NCBI GenBank assembly: GCA_011048855.1
Contig: DSCZ01000203.1
Location: 1 to 5,619, forward strand
Direction: 5' to 3'
Source: Desulfobacteraceae bacterium
GTDB lineage: Bacteria; Desulfobacterota; DSM-4660; Desulfatiglandales; Desulfatiglandaceae
Length of the DNA: 5,619 nt
The position numbers were made by a program, and so were the translations under genes. Positions 1-5,619 of the stretch are shown here, one piece after another. The notes below the pieces were generated by a model. That model searched no databases. It worked only from the letters and a program-made list of their open reading frames with translations, and was not told the origin of the DNA. How positions within the stretch are numbered: the stretch's first letter is position 1; each line of letters starts with the position of its first letter.

Positions 1-1362
1 ACGCCCCAGCGGTGTTAGCCGTTGATCTGCATTATCCTCTCTCAACAACAGCCTATACTCCGATCGCGAGGTGAACATGCGATAAGGTTCGTTGGTCCCG
101 AGAGTGACCAAGTCATCCACCATCACCCCGATATACGAGGTGTCGCGGGTCAATACCAGCGGATCATCTTCCCTGACCTGCAACGCAGCGTTGATGCCGG
201 CAAGAAGACCCTGGGCCGCGGCTTCTTCATAACCTGAGGTTCCATTGATCTGGCCGGCATGGAAGAGCCCTTGGACCTGCTTGGTCTCCAAGGTCGCACG
301 AAGTTGTGTCGGCGGAAAATAATCATACTCGATCGCATACCCCGGACGCATGATCTCGACCTGTTCAAGACCGGGGATTGTGCGCAAAAAAGCCAACTGG
401 ACATCTGCCGGCAAAGAGGTGGAAACCCCGTTAGGGTAGACCTCGCGGGTTGCCAGACCTTCAGGTTCCGGAAAAATCTGATGCTGATCTTTTTCGGGAA
501 ACCGATGCACCTTGTCTTCAATGGAAGGGCAATAGCGCGGACCGACCCCTTGAATCTTCCCGGTGTAAAGAGGGGAGCGATCCAAGCCGGCCCGGATAAT
601 ATCGTGAGTGCGTGGATTGGTATAGGTGATATGGCAGGGGACCTGAGGCGACTGGATTTTTTCCGTCAGAAACGAAAAGGGCCTGGGTTGCGGGTCACCC
701 TGTTGCTGCTCCAATTTGGCATAGTTGATTGAATCCCCCGCCAGTCTTGCAGGCGTCCCGGTTTTCAACCGGCCGACTTCAAAACCAAGATCTTTAATCT
801 GTCCGGACAACCCCTCAGATGAAGGTTCCCCCGCACGCCCCGACCCGTAGTGATTAAGTCCAATATGGACCAACCCTCCCAGAAATGTCCCATTGGTCAG
901 GATAACTTTCCTGCCTTGATAAGCTATCCCTTCACGGGTTTCAACTCCCGCGACGGATGACCCGCTCAACAGCAGGCGATTCACCGTACCCTGCTTTAAG
1001 AACAAATCAGGCTGCCGCTCGAGCCGCGCCTTCATCTCCTGATTATACCGGGACCGGTCGGCTTGAGCCCGGGTAGCACGTACAGCCGGACCTTTTTTGG
1101 TATTCAAAATTCTGAACTGAATCCCCACCCGGTCTATCACGCCCGCCATTTCCCCACCCAGGGCATCAATCTCTTTAACCAGGTGGCCTTTTGCCAGTCC
1201 CCCAATCGCTGGATTACATGACATCAACGCCACAGTGTCGAGGTTCATGGTCAACAACAAAGTGACGCAGCCCATCCGCGCCGCCGCCAGAGCCGCCTCG
1301 CATCCGGCATGTCCCGCACCGACGACAATGACATCATATTTTTTGCCGTAATCGCTCAACAT
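1..1362 (-). CDS. mnmG: MnmG (GidA), tRNA U34 carboxymethylaminomethyl-modifying FAD enzyme, 3' end outside window
   Basis: FAD-dependent partner of MnmE. Together they install the (carboxymethyl)aminomethyl group at C5 of wobble uridine 34 in certain tRNAs, in the cytoplasm. I translated 454 codons. They begin [20 protein letters not shown], with the dinucleotide-binding GxGxxG at residues 15-20. The family block [12 protein letters not shown] starts at 48, the first GidA signature (YCPSIE) is around 277-282, and the second ([17 protein letters not shown]) is at 369-385. Cys49 and Cys278 match the two functional cysteines known in the E. coli enzyme (C47, C277). The frame is intact to the window edge, ending in [12 protein letters not shown]. 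Family members have about 620-630 residues, so roughly 170 C-terminal residues, including the MnmE-binding end, are missing only because the window stops. The ATG start is preceded by CCAGG at 7 nt, and homology begins within ten residues. It lies 134 nt downstream of mnmE, with a parS site between them. Confidence 0.97.
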   Translation of the reverse strand, partial: MLSDYGKKYDVIVVGAGHAGCEAALAAARMGCVTLLLTMNLDTVALMSCNPAIGGLAKGHLVKEIDALGGEMAGVIDRVGIQFRILNTKKGPAVRATRAQADRSRYNQEMKARLERQPDLFLKQGTVNRLLLSGSSVAGVETREGIAYQGRKVILTNGTFLGGLVHIGLNHYGSGRAGEPSSEGLSGQIKDLGFEVGRLKTGTPARLAGDSINYAKLEQQQGDPQPRPFSFLTEKIQSPQVPCHITYTNPRTHDIIRAGLDRSPLYTGKIQGVGPRYCPSIEDKVHRFPEKDQHQIFPEPEGLATREVYPNGVSTSLPADVQLAFLRTIPGLEQVEIMRPGYAIEYDYFPPTQLRATLETKQVQGLFHAGQINGTSGYEEAAAQGLLAGINAALQVREDDPLVLTRDTSYIGVMVDDLVTLGTNEPYRMFTSRSEYRLLLREDNADQRLTPLGR

Positions 1363-1496
1363 AAATAAACCTGGCCGGGAAAATGTTTCACGTGAAACAC
1401 TTAAATCAAGGGAATAAAATAAGTTTTTTGACTAATTTTTAATGGAAAACCAAAATGAAACAAAAAGAAGCCGTCGCCCACAAGAGAAACTGAACC
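1363..1496. other. mnmE-mnmG intergenic gap, AT-rich, holds parS
   Basis: A 134-nt non-coding gap between the mnmE stop and the mnmG start, strongly AT-rich in its middle. Besides the parS palindrome I see no hairpin followed by a T-run that would end mnmE transcription. On the minus strand no hexamer pair approaches the sigma-70 consensus: TTGATT followed 16-17 nt later by AACATT or ACATTT is poor, and TTGTTT with AAAAAT is weak. So mnmG may be co-transcribed with mnmE or use a promoter I cannot recognise. The gap is much longer than any other in the cluster, which fits a site that must stay accessible to a DNA-binding protein. Confidence 0.6.
1384..1399. promoter_or_regulatory. parS: parS centromere-like site (ParB binding), perfect palindrome
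   Basis: The 16 bases TGTTTCACGTGAAACA form a perfect inverted repeat identical to the chromosomal parS consensus described for ParB/Spo0J. ParB loads here, spreads on the flanking DNA, and works with ParA and SMC to segregate the origin region. The site is intergenic, 22 nt upstream of the mnmG start and about 4 kb from the candidate origin. This fits the usual origin-proximal location of parS. In many bacteria parA and parB lie just downstream of mnmG and rsmG, which would be off the left edge here. That neighbourhood is inferred and not seen. Confidence 0.93.
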
Positions 1497-2921
1497 TTAT
1501 TTTCCGATACAGAAACGACTGAAAATACGGTTGATCACCTCTTCAGGTGCGGTGTCGCCAGTAATGACACCCAGGGATTCAACGGCTTCCCTTAAATCAA
1601 GAGCGATAAATTCAGGTGAAAGACCACCATTAAGGCTCTCGATGGCCATATTGAGCTTCCCAAGAGTCTGAGAAAGGGCGTGATGGTGCCGCTCCTCAGT
1701 CAAAATAAGAGATTCGGGACATTCCTCGCCATCGGCGATCCCGGCACGGCTGCGAAGTTCCTCACGCAACCGATCGATTCCGGCGCCGGTAGAGGCAGAC
1801 ACGGTGACTACGGGAAAATGAGAAGGCAGGGAAGAAATCTCAACCGAGGGAAGATCGCTTTTATTGATGACGATAATGCTGTTCTTCTCGCCACAGCGAA
1901 GCAGAGCAGAGCGATCATCATCATCTATCCCTCGGTGGCCGTCGATCACAAGAAGAACTATATCCGCCTGTGCAATTTTGCTGCATGCACGACGGACCCC
2001 TTCCTGTTCCACCGGATCGTCGCTGTCGCGCAGCCCGGCTGTATCGGTGAGCCGCAGACGCAGGCCGTCGAGATCAAGCTCTTCTTCAAGGGTGTCCCGG
2101 GTGGTTCCGGGAAGATCGGTCACAATAGCGCGGTCGCTATCGATAAGGGCATTGAGCAGAGAACTTTTGCCGACATTGGGTTTGCCGAGAATAAGGACTG
2201 AAACCCCTTCCCGCAGCACCCGTCCGTTGCGAAAGCTGGCCACTACGGGGCGCAGATCTTCGATAACGGAGGTCAGGGTGCCAAGAATACTGTCAAAAGA
2301 GGGATGGTCGATATCCTCTTCGGGAAAATCGATCCAGGTTTCCAGAAGTGCAAGGGAGTCAAGCAGTTGTTCTTTAAGTTCATTGCAGAAATGGGCCAGA
2401 GAGCCTTCAAGGTGCTGAACCGCGATCTGATGAGCGCTGCGATGCCGTGCTTCGATCACCTCCATAACACCTTCAGCCTGGGTCAGATCAATGCGTCCAT
2501 TAAGGAAAGCCCGCAGGGTAAACTCACCGGGCTGGGCGGTCCGGGCCCCGGCATAGCGCAGCGTTTCAAGGATCCGGCGACCGACAACCAATCCCCCATG
2601 GCAATGGATCTCAACGACATCTTCGCGGGTATAAGAACGTGGCGATGCCATGTAGACTGCCATGATTTCATCAATGACACGCTGCTTGGAATCGGTAAAC
2701 TGCCCGTAATAGAGGCGATGGCTTTCCCAGGAAGGGGACCCGCCCCCGGCGGTCACCACAAAGGGACGAACAAGTTGCAGGCACCCGCGGCCGGAAAGCC
2801 GAATAATCCCGATACCCCCCTGACCGAAAGAAGTTGCCGGGGCCACAATAATGTCTTCACCCTGCGGCCGGTGTCCGGCAACAACCTTTGAGTGGGATGT
2901 AAGAGCCAGATCAAAACTCAT
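1497..2921 (-). CDS. mnmE: MnmE (TrmE/ThdF), tRNA modification GTPase
   Basis: K+-dependent GTPase that pairs with MnmG to modify wobble U34 of tRNA. It uses a folate one-carbon donor bound by its N-terminal domain. The 474 residues show the order expected for the family: N-terminal folate-binding domain (about 22-140, starting DIIVAPATSFGQGGIGIIRLSG), a helical domain, then an inserted G domain. Within the G domain, G1 is GKPNVGKS at 246-253, the switch loop TTRDT is at 273-277, G3 DTAGLRD at 293-299 and G4 NKSD at 353-356. The protein ends in the conserved FCIGK (470-474), whose cysteine is essential in E. coli. It is about 20 residues longer than the 454-residue E. coli protein because of an N-terminal extension. 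ATG at 2921 is the only credible start, since no in-frame ATG lies between it and the conserved block. Its ribosome site is weak (GTGA, 6 nt upstream), and it follows yidC by 16 nt. Confidence 0.97.
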   Translation of the reverse strand: MSFDLALTSHSKVVAGHRPQGEDIIVAPATSFGQGGIGIIRLSGRGCLQLVRPFVVTAGGGSPSWESHRLYYGQFTDSKQRVIDEIMAVYMASPRSYTREDVVEIHCHGGLVVGRRILETLRYAGARTAQPGEFTLRAFLNGRIDLTQAEGVMEVIEARHRSAHQIAVQHLEGSLAHFCNELKEQLLDSLALLETWIDFPEEDIDHPSFDSILGTLTSVIEDLRPVVASFRNGRVLREGVSVLILGKPNVGKSSLLNALIDSDRAIVTDLPGTTRDTLEEELDLDGLRLRLTDTAGLRDSDDPVEQEGVRRACSKIAQADIVLLVIDGHRGIDDDDRSALLRCGEKNSIIVINKSDLPSVEISSLPSHFPVVTVSASTGAGIDRLREELRSRAGIADGEECPESLILTEERHHHALSQTLGKLNMAIESLNGGLSPEFIALDLREAVESLGVITGDTAPEEVINRIFSRFCIGK

Positions 2922-2938
2922 ACGGTTTCACGATGCAT
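2918..2938 (-). other. Six-codon mini-ORF bridging yidC stop and mnmE start
   Basis: On the minus strand the yidC stop overlaps an ATG (TGATG). That ATG opens the frame M-H-R-E-T-V and ends in a TGA that overlaps the mnmE start codon (ATGA). No Shine-Dalgarno sequence precedes it. Such nested overlaps can let ribosomes that finish yidC restart on mnmE, whose own ribosome site is weak. The arrangement is visible in the sequence, but its use is inference, and a 21-nt frame may be chance. Confidence 0.25.
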
Positions 2939-4551
2939 CAGTCTTTTTGTCGGTGAATCAGATACTGCTGCCCGATCGTCAACAGGTTGTTGACCAGCCA
3001 GTAGAGCACCAGCCCGGCAGGGAAATTAAGGAACAGAACAGTAAAAACAATAGGCATGGCGAGGAAAATCCGCGCCTGCATGGGATCCAGGGTCGTAGGG
3101 GTCAGTTTCTGCTGAACGAACATCGAGGCCCCCATCAGCAGGGGAGTCACATAGTAGGGATCCTTGGCAGACAGATCGGCGATCCATAGAAAGAAGGGCG
3201 CGTGCCGCAGTTCAATGGATATCAGCAGAGTTTTATAAAGAGCGAAGAAAACGGGAATCTGGACGAGCATGGGCAGACACCCGCCCAAAGGATTGACCCG
3301 GTGCTCCTTATAAAGATTCATCAGTTCAACATTGAGACGCTGCTTGTCATCTTTGTATTTTTCCCGCAGTTTCTGCATGTGAGGCTGCAGTTTCTGCATC
3401 CCTTTCATGGAGGAATAGCTCTTCTGAGTTAACGGCCAGAAAATGAGTTTAATTATAACCGTCAGCAGAATAATGGCGAGACCGTAGTTATGCAGAAATC
3501 CATAAAAGAATTTAAGAACATGCAGAAGAGGACGGGCCAGAAATCCGAAAAACCCGTAGTCCACAGCATCACTCAAGCGGTGCCCGGCGGCGGAAAGAAT
3601 ATCGAAGTCTTTAGGCCCCATGTAGGTGTTAAAGGAAAACTCGCGCACATCACCGGGAGAAAGGGTTTGATACCCGGTAAAAAGGGAAGTCACCACCATG
3701 TCGGACAGATAACGGACCTGAGCCTCACTGATGGTGTCGTCAACAGGAATCAGAGCTGTCAGAAAATATTTTTTTTCAAACCCGGTCCAGAAGATCGGTG
3801 CGGAGTAATTTTTATCTTCTTTGCGCAGGTCTTTGACCTTGTCCTGATACTTTTTATCTTCGGTCAGGGTGGTCGGCCCGACAAATTCGTACATGCTCCC
3901 TTCCATGTCGTCCGACCAGGGCTGTACGTGGGAAAAAACAAGATTGCCGGAGAGGGGAGCATTGCCCTTATTAGTGACCTTGAGAGTCACATTGATCTGA
4001 TAATGATCAGCGTCGAATTCAAGAGTTTTGACAAAATCAAGTCCCTCAGCCGTTTGCCCGGTAAAGACCAGGGAGCGCTGTTCACCTTCAGAGAGGTGAA
4101 GGTCGCCACGATTCTGCCGGGACCAGGACAACCCCTCAAGGGAGCGAAAACCATCGGTTCCCCCCAGCCCGAGCGAACCGACACCGCGCTGAAGAGTATC
4201 CACCAGGACAACCGCATCCGCAGTATCCTTGAGGGACTGGCGATAATTCTTCAACTCCGTCCGAAGAACGCGACCGCTGTCCTGTGCAAGAGTCAACCGG
4301 ACACGCGGCGTATCGACCACAAAAATACCCTGGTCAGCTGAGGATTTCAGCGGAAGCCCGACATTTCCGGAAACGGTATGATCAACAGGTGAAGAGGAGG
4401 CAGCAGGCATTTCGCCGGATGAAGATTGACTGACTTTCTGCTGTTGGGCAACGTCATTTTCCTGTTGGGATTGCGGCGGAAAAAGAATGGAAAAACCCAT
4501 CCAGACAACCAGCATGAGAAGTATCGCTATCAGGGTTTGCTTGTTTTCCAT
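2938..4551 (-). CDS. yidC: YidC/Oxa1-type membrane protein insertase, Gram-negative form
   Basis: Inner-membrane insertase and chaperone that inserts and folds membrane proteins, alone or with SecYEG. The 537 residues are normal for diderm YidC (E. coli 548). TM1 is at about 6-24, followed by a Gln/Ser-rich linker (25-75) and a large periplasmic beta domain (about 77-325). The conserved core follows: TM2 (about 353-373), a cytoplasmic helical hairpin (375-420), and TM3 starting at NPLGGCLPMLVQIPVFFALY (420-439). Next are the periplasmic LRHAPFFLWIADLSAKDPYY block (448-467), TM4 (about 468-481), TM5 (493-508) and TM6 (510-527). The groove residue that is Arg366 in E. coli is Lys368 here, a conservative change. 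The ATG is set by GGGAG 5 nt upstream and by the typical MENKQTLIAI opening. It follows yidD by 24 nt, and no jag gene lies after it. Confidence 0.98.
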   Translation of the reverse strand: MENKQTLIAILLMLVVWMGFSILFPPQSQQENDVAQQQKVSQSSSGEMPAASSSPVDHTVSGNVGLPLKSSADQGIFVVDTPRVRLTLAQDSGRVLRTELKNYRQSLKDTADAVVLVDTLQRGVGSLGLGGTDGFRSLEGLSWSRQNRGDLHLSEGEQRSLVFTGQTAEGLDFVKTLEFDADHYQINVTLKVTNKGNAPLSGNLVFSHVQPWSDDMEGSMYEFVGPTTLTEDKKYQDKVKDLRKEDKNYSAPIFWTGFEKKYFLTALIPVDDTISEAQVRYLSDMVVTSLFTGYQTLSPGDVREFSFNTYMGPKDFDILSAAGHRLSDAVDYGFFGFLARPLLHVLKFFYGFLHNYGLAIILLTVIIKLIFWPLTQKSYSSMKGMQKLQPHMQKLREKYKDDKQRLNVELMNLYKEHRVNPLGGCLPMLVQIPVFFALYKTLLISIELRHAPFFLWIADLSAKDPYYVTPLLMGASMFVQQKLTPTTLDPMQARIFLAMPIVFTVLFLNFPAGLVLYWLVNNLLTIGQQYLIHRQKD

Positions 4552-4556
4552 GAGAA

Positions 4557-4561
4557 CTCCC
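4557..4561 (-). promoter_or_regulatory. Ribosome binding site of yidC
   Basis: GGGAG on the minus strand, 5 nt before the yidC ATG. It supports the chosen start and lies in the 24-nt gap after yidD, so yidC has its own initiation signal. Confidence 0.75.
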
Positions 4562-4575
4562 GATCAATAAAAACA

Positions 4576-4785
4576 TCAGGGGAGAGGATCGTATCCCCCG
4601 GGGTGAAAAGGATGACATTTCGCCAGGCGTTTGCAGCCGAGGTAAACCCCGCGCAGGATTCCATATTGACGAATCGCCTGAAAACTATATTCGGAACAGG
4701 TAGGATAAAAACGACAGGAAGGCCCCTTCAGCGGAGAGAGGCAGATCTGATAAAATCGAATAAGGGCAAGTAGGATGCGACGCAT
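4576..4785 (-). CDS. yidD: YidD, membrane protein insertion efficiency factor
   Basis: Small protein (69 residues) of the YidD family, formerly DUF37 or 'alpha-hemolysin-like'. It associates with the inner face of the membrane and improves insertion of YidC-dependent proteins. Family marks are complete: an amphipathic N-terminus [21 protein letters not shown], the signature [15 protein letters not shown] at 24-38, and the C-terminal [15 protein letters not shown] at 53-67, with Cys24, Cys30 and Cys57 in their usual places. Many homologues carry a variable tail after this motif, but here the protein ends two residues later (LP), so it is a minimal version. The gene sits between rnpA and yidC as in most bacteria. 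It starts 2 nt after the rnpA stop, with GGGAG inside the last rnpA codons, so translation of the two is probably coupled. Confidence 0.96.
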   Translation of the reverse strand: MRRILLALIRFYQICLSPLKGPSCRFYPTCSEYSFQAIRQYGILRGVYLGCKRLAKCHPFHPGGYDPLP

Positions 4786-4787
4786 GA

Positions 4788-5135
4788 TTACTCCCGCGTC
4801 AATACCGCTCGAATTTCTTGAAGCACGTCGGAATAACGCAGCATGGGTGCTCCTCGCCGGGCGATAATACTGAAATCCCGACTCGGGGTTGCCCCCTTGA
4901 GATCCCGTCGAAAAACTTCCCTCAGCAACCTTTTGACCCGGTTTCTTTGAGGTGCGTTCCCGACTTTGCGGCTGGCTGTGATGCCAAGGCGGTTATGTTC
5001 CAGACCGTTCAATCTTTGGTATACAAGAAAGTGGGGCGTTTTAAAAAAACGCCCCTGCTTTCTGACCAGATTGAATTCACGACTGTATTTAAGACGTGCG
5101 GACGCAGGAAAAGCCTGTGTTTGACCCGCGGACAC
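4788..5135 (-). CDS. rnpA: RnpA, protein subunit of ribonuclease P (GTG start)
   Basis: Protein cofactor of the RNase P ribozyme, which cuts the 5' leader from precursor tRNAs. The RNA subunit is not in this window. The 115 residues match the usual size of about 110-120. The basic signature is at 51-73, with the RNR motif in [11 protein letters not shown] (63-73). An aromatic and basic segment ([22 protein letters not shown], from residue 19) forms the front of the domain. The first codon is GTG. The upstream frame meets a stop (TGA) within 21 nt with no other start codon between. Homology to AFP..RL at residues 8-14 leaves no room for a later start, so GTG is well supported. Only a weak purine stretch precedes it. 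It begins 4 nt after the rpmH stop, so it probably depends on ribosomes arriving from rpmH. Confidence 0.97.
   Translation of the reverse strand: MSAGQTQAFPASARLKYSREFNLVRKQGRFFKTPHFLVYQRLNGLEHNRLGITASRKVGNAPQRNRVKRLLREVFRRDLKGATPSRDFSIIARRGAPMLRYSDVLQEIRAVLTRE
4791..4795 (-). promoter_or_regulatory. Ribosome binding site of yidD inside the end of rnpA
   Basis: GGGAG lies in the last two sense codons of rnpA (CGG GAG), 5 nt before the yidD ATG. With only TAATC between it and the start codon, termination of rnpA and initiation of yidD occur in the same ribosome footprint. Confidence 0.7.
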
Positions 5136-5139
5136 CGGA

Positions 5140-5292
5140 CTATTTCTTAGGGGTGGTCACAGCGAGCTGGCGCCGGCCGCGGGAGCGACGACGGTTAATG
5201 ATCTGACACCCCTTTTTGGTCAGCATCCGCTTGCGGAAGCCATGGGTTCTTTTACGACGAATACGACTGGGCTGGTAGGTTCTTTTGCTCAT
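5140..5292 (-). CDS. rpmH: Ribosomal protein bL34
   Basis: Short, very basic protein of the large ribosomal subunit that binds 23S rRNA. My translation of the minus strand gives 50 residues, beginning [23 protein letters not shown] and ending in VTTPKK. The family hallmark KRT(Y/F)QPS...RKRTHGFR..M is present, as is the basic [10 protein letters not shown] block at 34-43. Most L34 proteins are 44-46 residues, so this one has a one-residue N-terminal insertion (Ser2) and a C-terminal tail of a few residues. The ATG is fixed by GAGGAG 8 nt upstream. It is the first gene of the minus-strand cluster, has a sigma-70-like promoter upstream, and diverges from dnaA, the arrangement known from pseudomonads and many other bacteria. 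Confidence 0.98.
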   Translation of the reverse strand: MSKRTYQPSRIRRKRTHGFRKRMLTKKGCQIINRRRSRGRRQLAVTTPKK

Positions 5293-5299
5293 TATGCTA

Positions 5300-5307
5300 G
5301 CTCCTCT
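5300..5307 (-). promoter_or_regulatory. Strong ribosome binding site of rpmH
   Basis: AGAGGAGC on the minus strand, with core GAGGAG 8 nt before the rpmH ATG. It is the best Shine-Dalgarno sequence in the window, as expected for a ribosomal protein gene. Confidence 0.8.
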
Positions 5308-5336
5308 GGAGTAATTGATTCTTCAGGCGAAATCCA

Positions 5337-5366
5337 ATAAAAAACATATCCACAGATCATTGTCAA
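5337..5366 (-). promoter_or_regulatory. Probable promoter of rpmH-rnpA-yidD-yidC operon
   Basis: On the minus strand a perfect -35 hexamer TTGACA (5366-5361) is followed after 18 nt by TTTTAT (5342-5337), a 4-of-6 match to the -10 consensus. Transcription would start near 5330, giving a leader of about 40 nt before rpmH. A near-consensus DnaA box (5346-5354) occupies the spacer. A second TTGACA further upstream (5414-5409) has no good -10 partner. Confidence 0.5.
5346..5354 (+). promoter_or_regulatory. DnaA box, one mismatch from consensus
   Basis: ATATCCACA differs from the consensus TTATCCACA only at the first base. It lies in the divergent rpmH-dnaA region, inside the spacer of the likely rpmH promoter, so bound DnaA could affect that promoter. 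Confidence 0.55.
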
Positions 5367-5429
5367 CACTGTTTCCTGTTCAGAGCAAAGAAAACAGTTC
5401 ATCGGGGCTGTCAACAAATCTCCTTGAAA

Positions 5430-5457
5430 TTAACGAGCCGCTCTGTTAGTTTATAGT
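5430..5457 (+). promoter_or_regulatory. Possible dnaA promoter
   Basis: TTAACG (5430-5435) and TATAGT (5452-5457) are separated by 16 nt and match the sigma-70 hexamers at 4 and 5 of 6 positions. Transcription would begin near 5464, leaving a leader of about 125 nt that carries the perfect DnaA box. Autoregulation of dnaA by such boxes is well known. An alternative is TTGTTT (5466-5471) with TACAAA (5490-5495). Neither is strong. Confidence 0.3.
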
Positions 5458-5502
5458 GTTTCTAATTGTTTTAAATGGTTGTTTTCGCTTACAAATTCCA
5501 CT

Positions 5503-5511
5503 TTATCCACA
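5503..5511 (+). promoter_or_regulatory. DnaA box, perfect consensus
   Basis: TTATCCACA is an exact match to the high-affinity DnaA box. It lies 77 nt upstream of the dnaA start, at the right edge of the most AT-rich part of the intergenic region, consistent with origin firing, dnaA autoregulation, or both. Confidence 0.75.
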
Positions 5512-5588
5512 CCTGTTCACAATGCTGTTTAAAACCTGGTGGACAGATGTGGACCGCTCTTCTACCTCAAAAAAAACGAATCGATTTT

Positions 5589-5619
5589 ATGGATACTCTC
5601 TGGCGTGAGACACTCGAAC
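5589..5619 (+). CDS. dnaA: DnaA, replication initiator, first ten codons only
   Basis: The last 31 bases read MDTLWRETLE in an open frame. This fits the N-terminus of DnaA, where a Trp and hydrophobic residues at this spacing open domain I, the DnaB and self-interaction module. Position is the main support: dnaA diverges from rpmH in many bacteria, and DnaA boxes lie just upstream. DnaA is an AAA+ ATPase that binds DnaA boxes and melts oriC. No clear Shine-Dalgarno sequence precedes ATG 5589. An in-frame ATG at 5547, with GGTGG 4 nt upstream, would add 14 residues (MWTALLPQKKRIDF). I prefer 5589 because known DnaA proteins begin only a few residues before the conserved Trp. Ten residues cannot prove identity. 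Confidence 0.75.
   Translation, partial: MDTLWRETLE

Larger units (their letters stand above)
5293..5588. other. oriC: rpmH-dnaA divergent intergenic region, candidate oriC
   Basis: A 296-bp gene-free region between divergent rpmH and dnaA. In pseudomonads, among others, the chromosomal origin lies in exactly this gap. It contains a perfect DnaA box (5503-5511) and a one-mismatch box (5346-5354). More degenerate forms are TTGTCAACA at 5360-5368 and two TCCAC cores on the minus strand at 5539-5556. The stretch 5451-5506 is about 75 percent A+T by my count and abuts the perfect box, as an unwinding element would. I see only one perfect box and no clear 13-mer array. The region could therefore be only the dnaA control region, with the functional origin or part of it elsewhere, for example between dnaA and dnaN. 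Confidence 0.55.

Noticed and set aside
259..732. 157-codon plus-strand frame opposite mnmG
   Set aside because: The minus strand encodes continuous MnmG with both GidA signatures here. The plus-strand product has no recognisable feature.
1400..1496. Terminator after mnmE
   Set aside because: The gap is rich in A and T runs, but I found no stem of useful length next to a T-run on the minus strand.
2304..2891. Open frames on the plus strand opposite mnmE (195, 184 and 173 codons, spanning 1680-2891)
   Set aside because: They overlap one another in different frames, oppose the conserved MnmE domains and show no family motif. They are shadows of mnmE.
2924..2939. Second parS-like site at the yidC-mnmE junction (GTTTCACG half-site)
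   Set aside because: Only one half-site matches. The other half is unrelated (about 9 of 16 positions in total), so chance is the simpler explanation.
3490..4341. Open frame of 283 codons on the plus strand opposite yidC
   Set aside because: It lies wholly antisense to a clear YidC reading frame, shows no recognisable domain, and has a composition expected from the reverse complement of a GC-moderate gene.
5513..5521. Extra DnaA box CTGTTCACA beside the perfect box
   Set aside because: Three differences from TTATCCACA. Too degenerate to call alone, although weak sites next to a strong one can be used by DnaA.
1..5619. Possible novel system, mobile element, CRISPR array or RNA gene
   Set aside because: All sequence over 300 bases is accounted for by conserved genes. 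No repeat array, transposase, integrase, tRNA or other RNA gene was seen on either strand.

Overview
This is an origin-proximal housekeeping region of a Gram-negative bacterium. It carries the conserved cluster rpmH-rnpA-yidD-yidC-mnmE-mnmG on the minus strand, and the first ten codons of what looks like dnaA diverge from it on the plus strand at the right edge. YidC has the long periplasmic domain typical of diderms, and coding GC looks moderate (about half). The layout and protein style suggest a proteobacterium. A Desulfuromonadales-like deltaproteobacterium is my best guess, but it is an impression from residue patterns and no search supports it.

Layout from right to left (direction of minus-strand transcription): dnaA start (plus, 5589 to edge); a 296-bp divergent intergenic region with one perfect and several degenerate DnaA boxes and an AT-rich stretch, a good candidate for oriC and/or the dnaA-rpmH control region; rpmH (L34); rnpA (RNase P protein) 4 nt later; yidD 2 nt later; yidC 24 nt later; mnmE 16 nt later; then a 134-nt AT-rich gap holding a perfect 16-bp parS palindrome; and finally mnmG, whose 3' end lies outside the window. 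The tight spacing from rpmH to mnmE suggests one transcription unit. mnmG may be read with it or separately.

The genes form three functional pairs. L34 and RnpA belong to ribosome assembly and tRNA 5' maturation. YidD and YidC form the membrane protein insertion module. MnmE and MnmG together make the 5-carboxymethylaminomethyl-type modification of the wobble uridine in tRNAs. The DnaA boxes and parS add chromosome initiation and segregation signals to the same 6 kb.

I found no mobile element, CRISPR array, RNA gene or unknown gene, and no sign of a previously undescribed system. The points worth a second look are regulatory or architectural: parS in the mnmE-mnmG gap, a DnaA box inside a likely rpmH promoter, lack of jag between yidC and mnmE, a six-codon mini-ORF bridging those two genes, and an N-terminal extension on MnmE.
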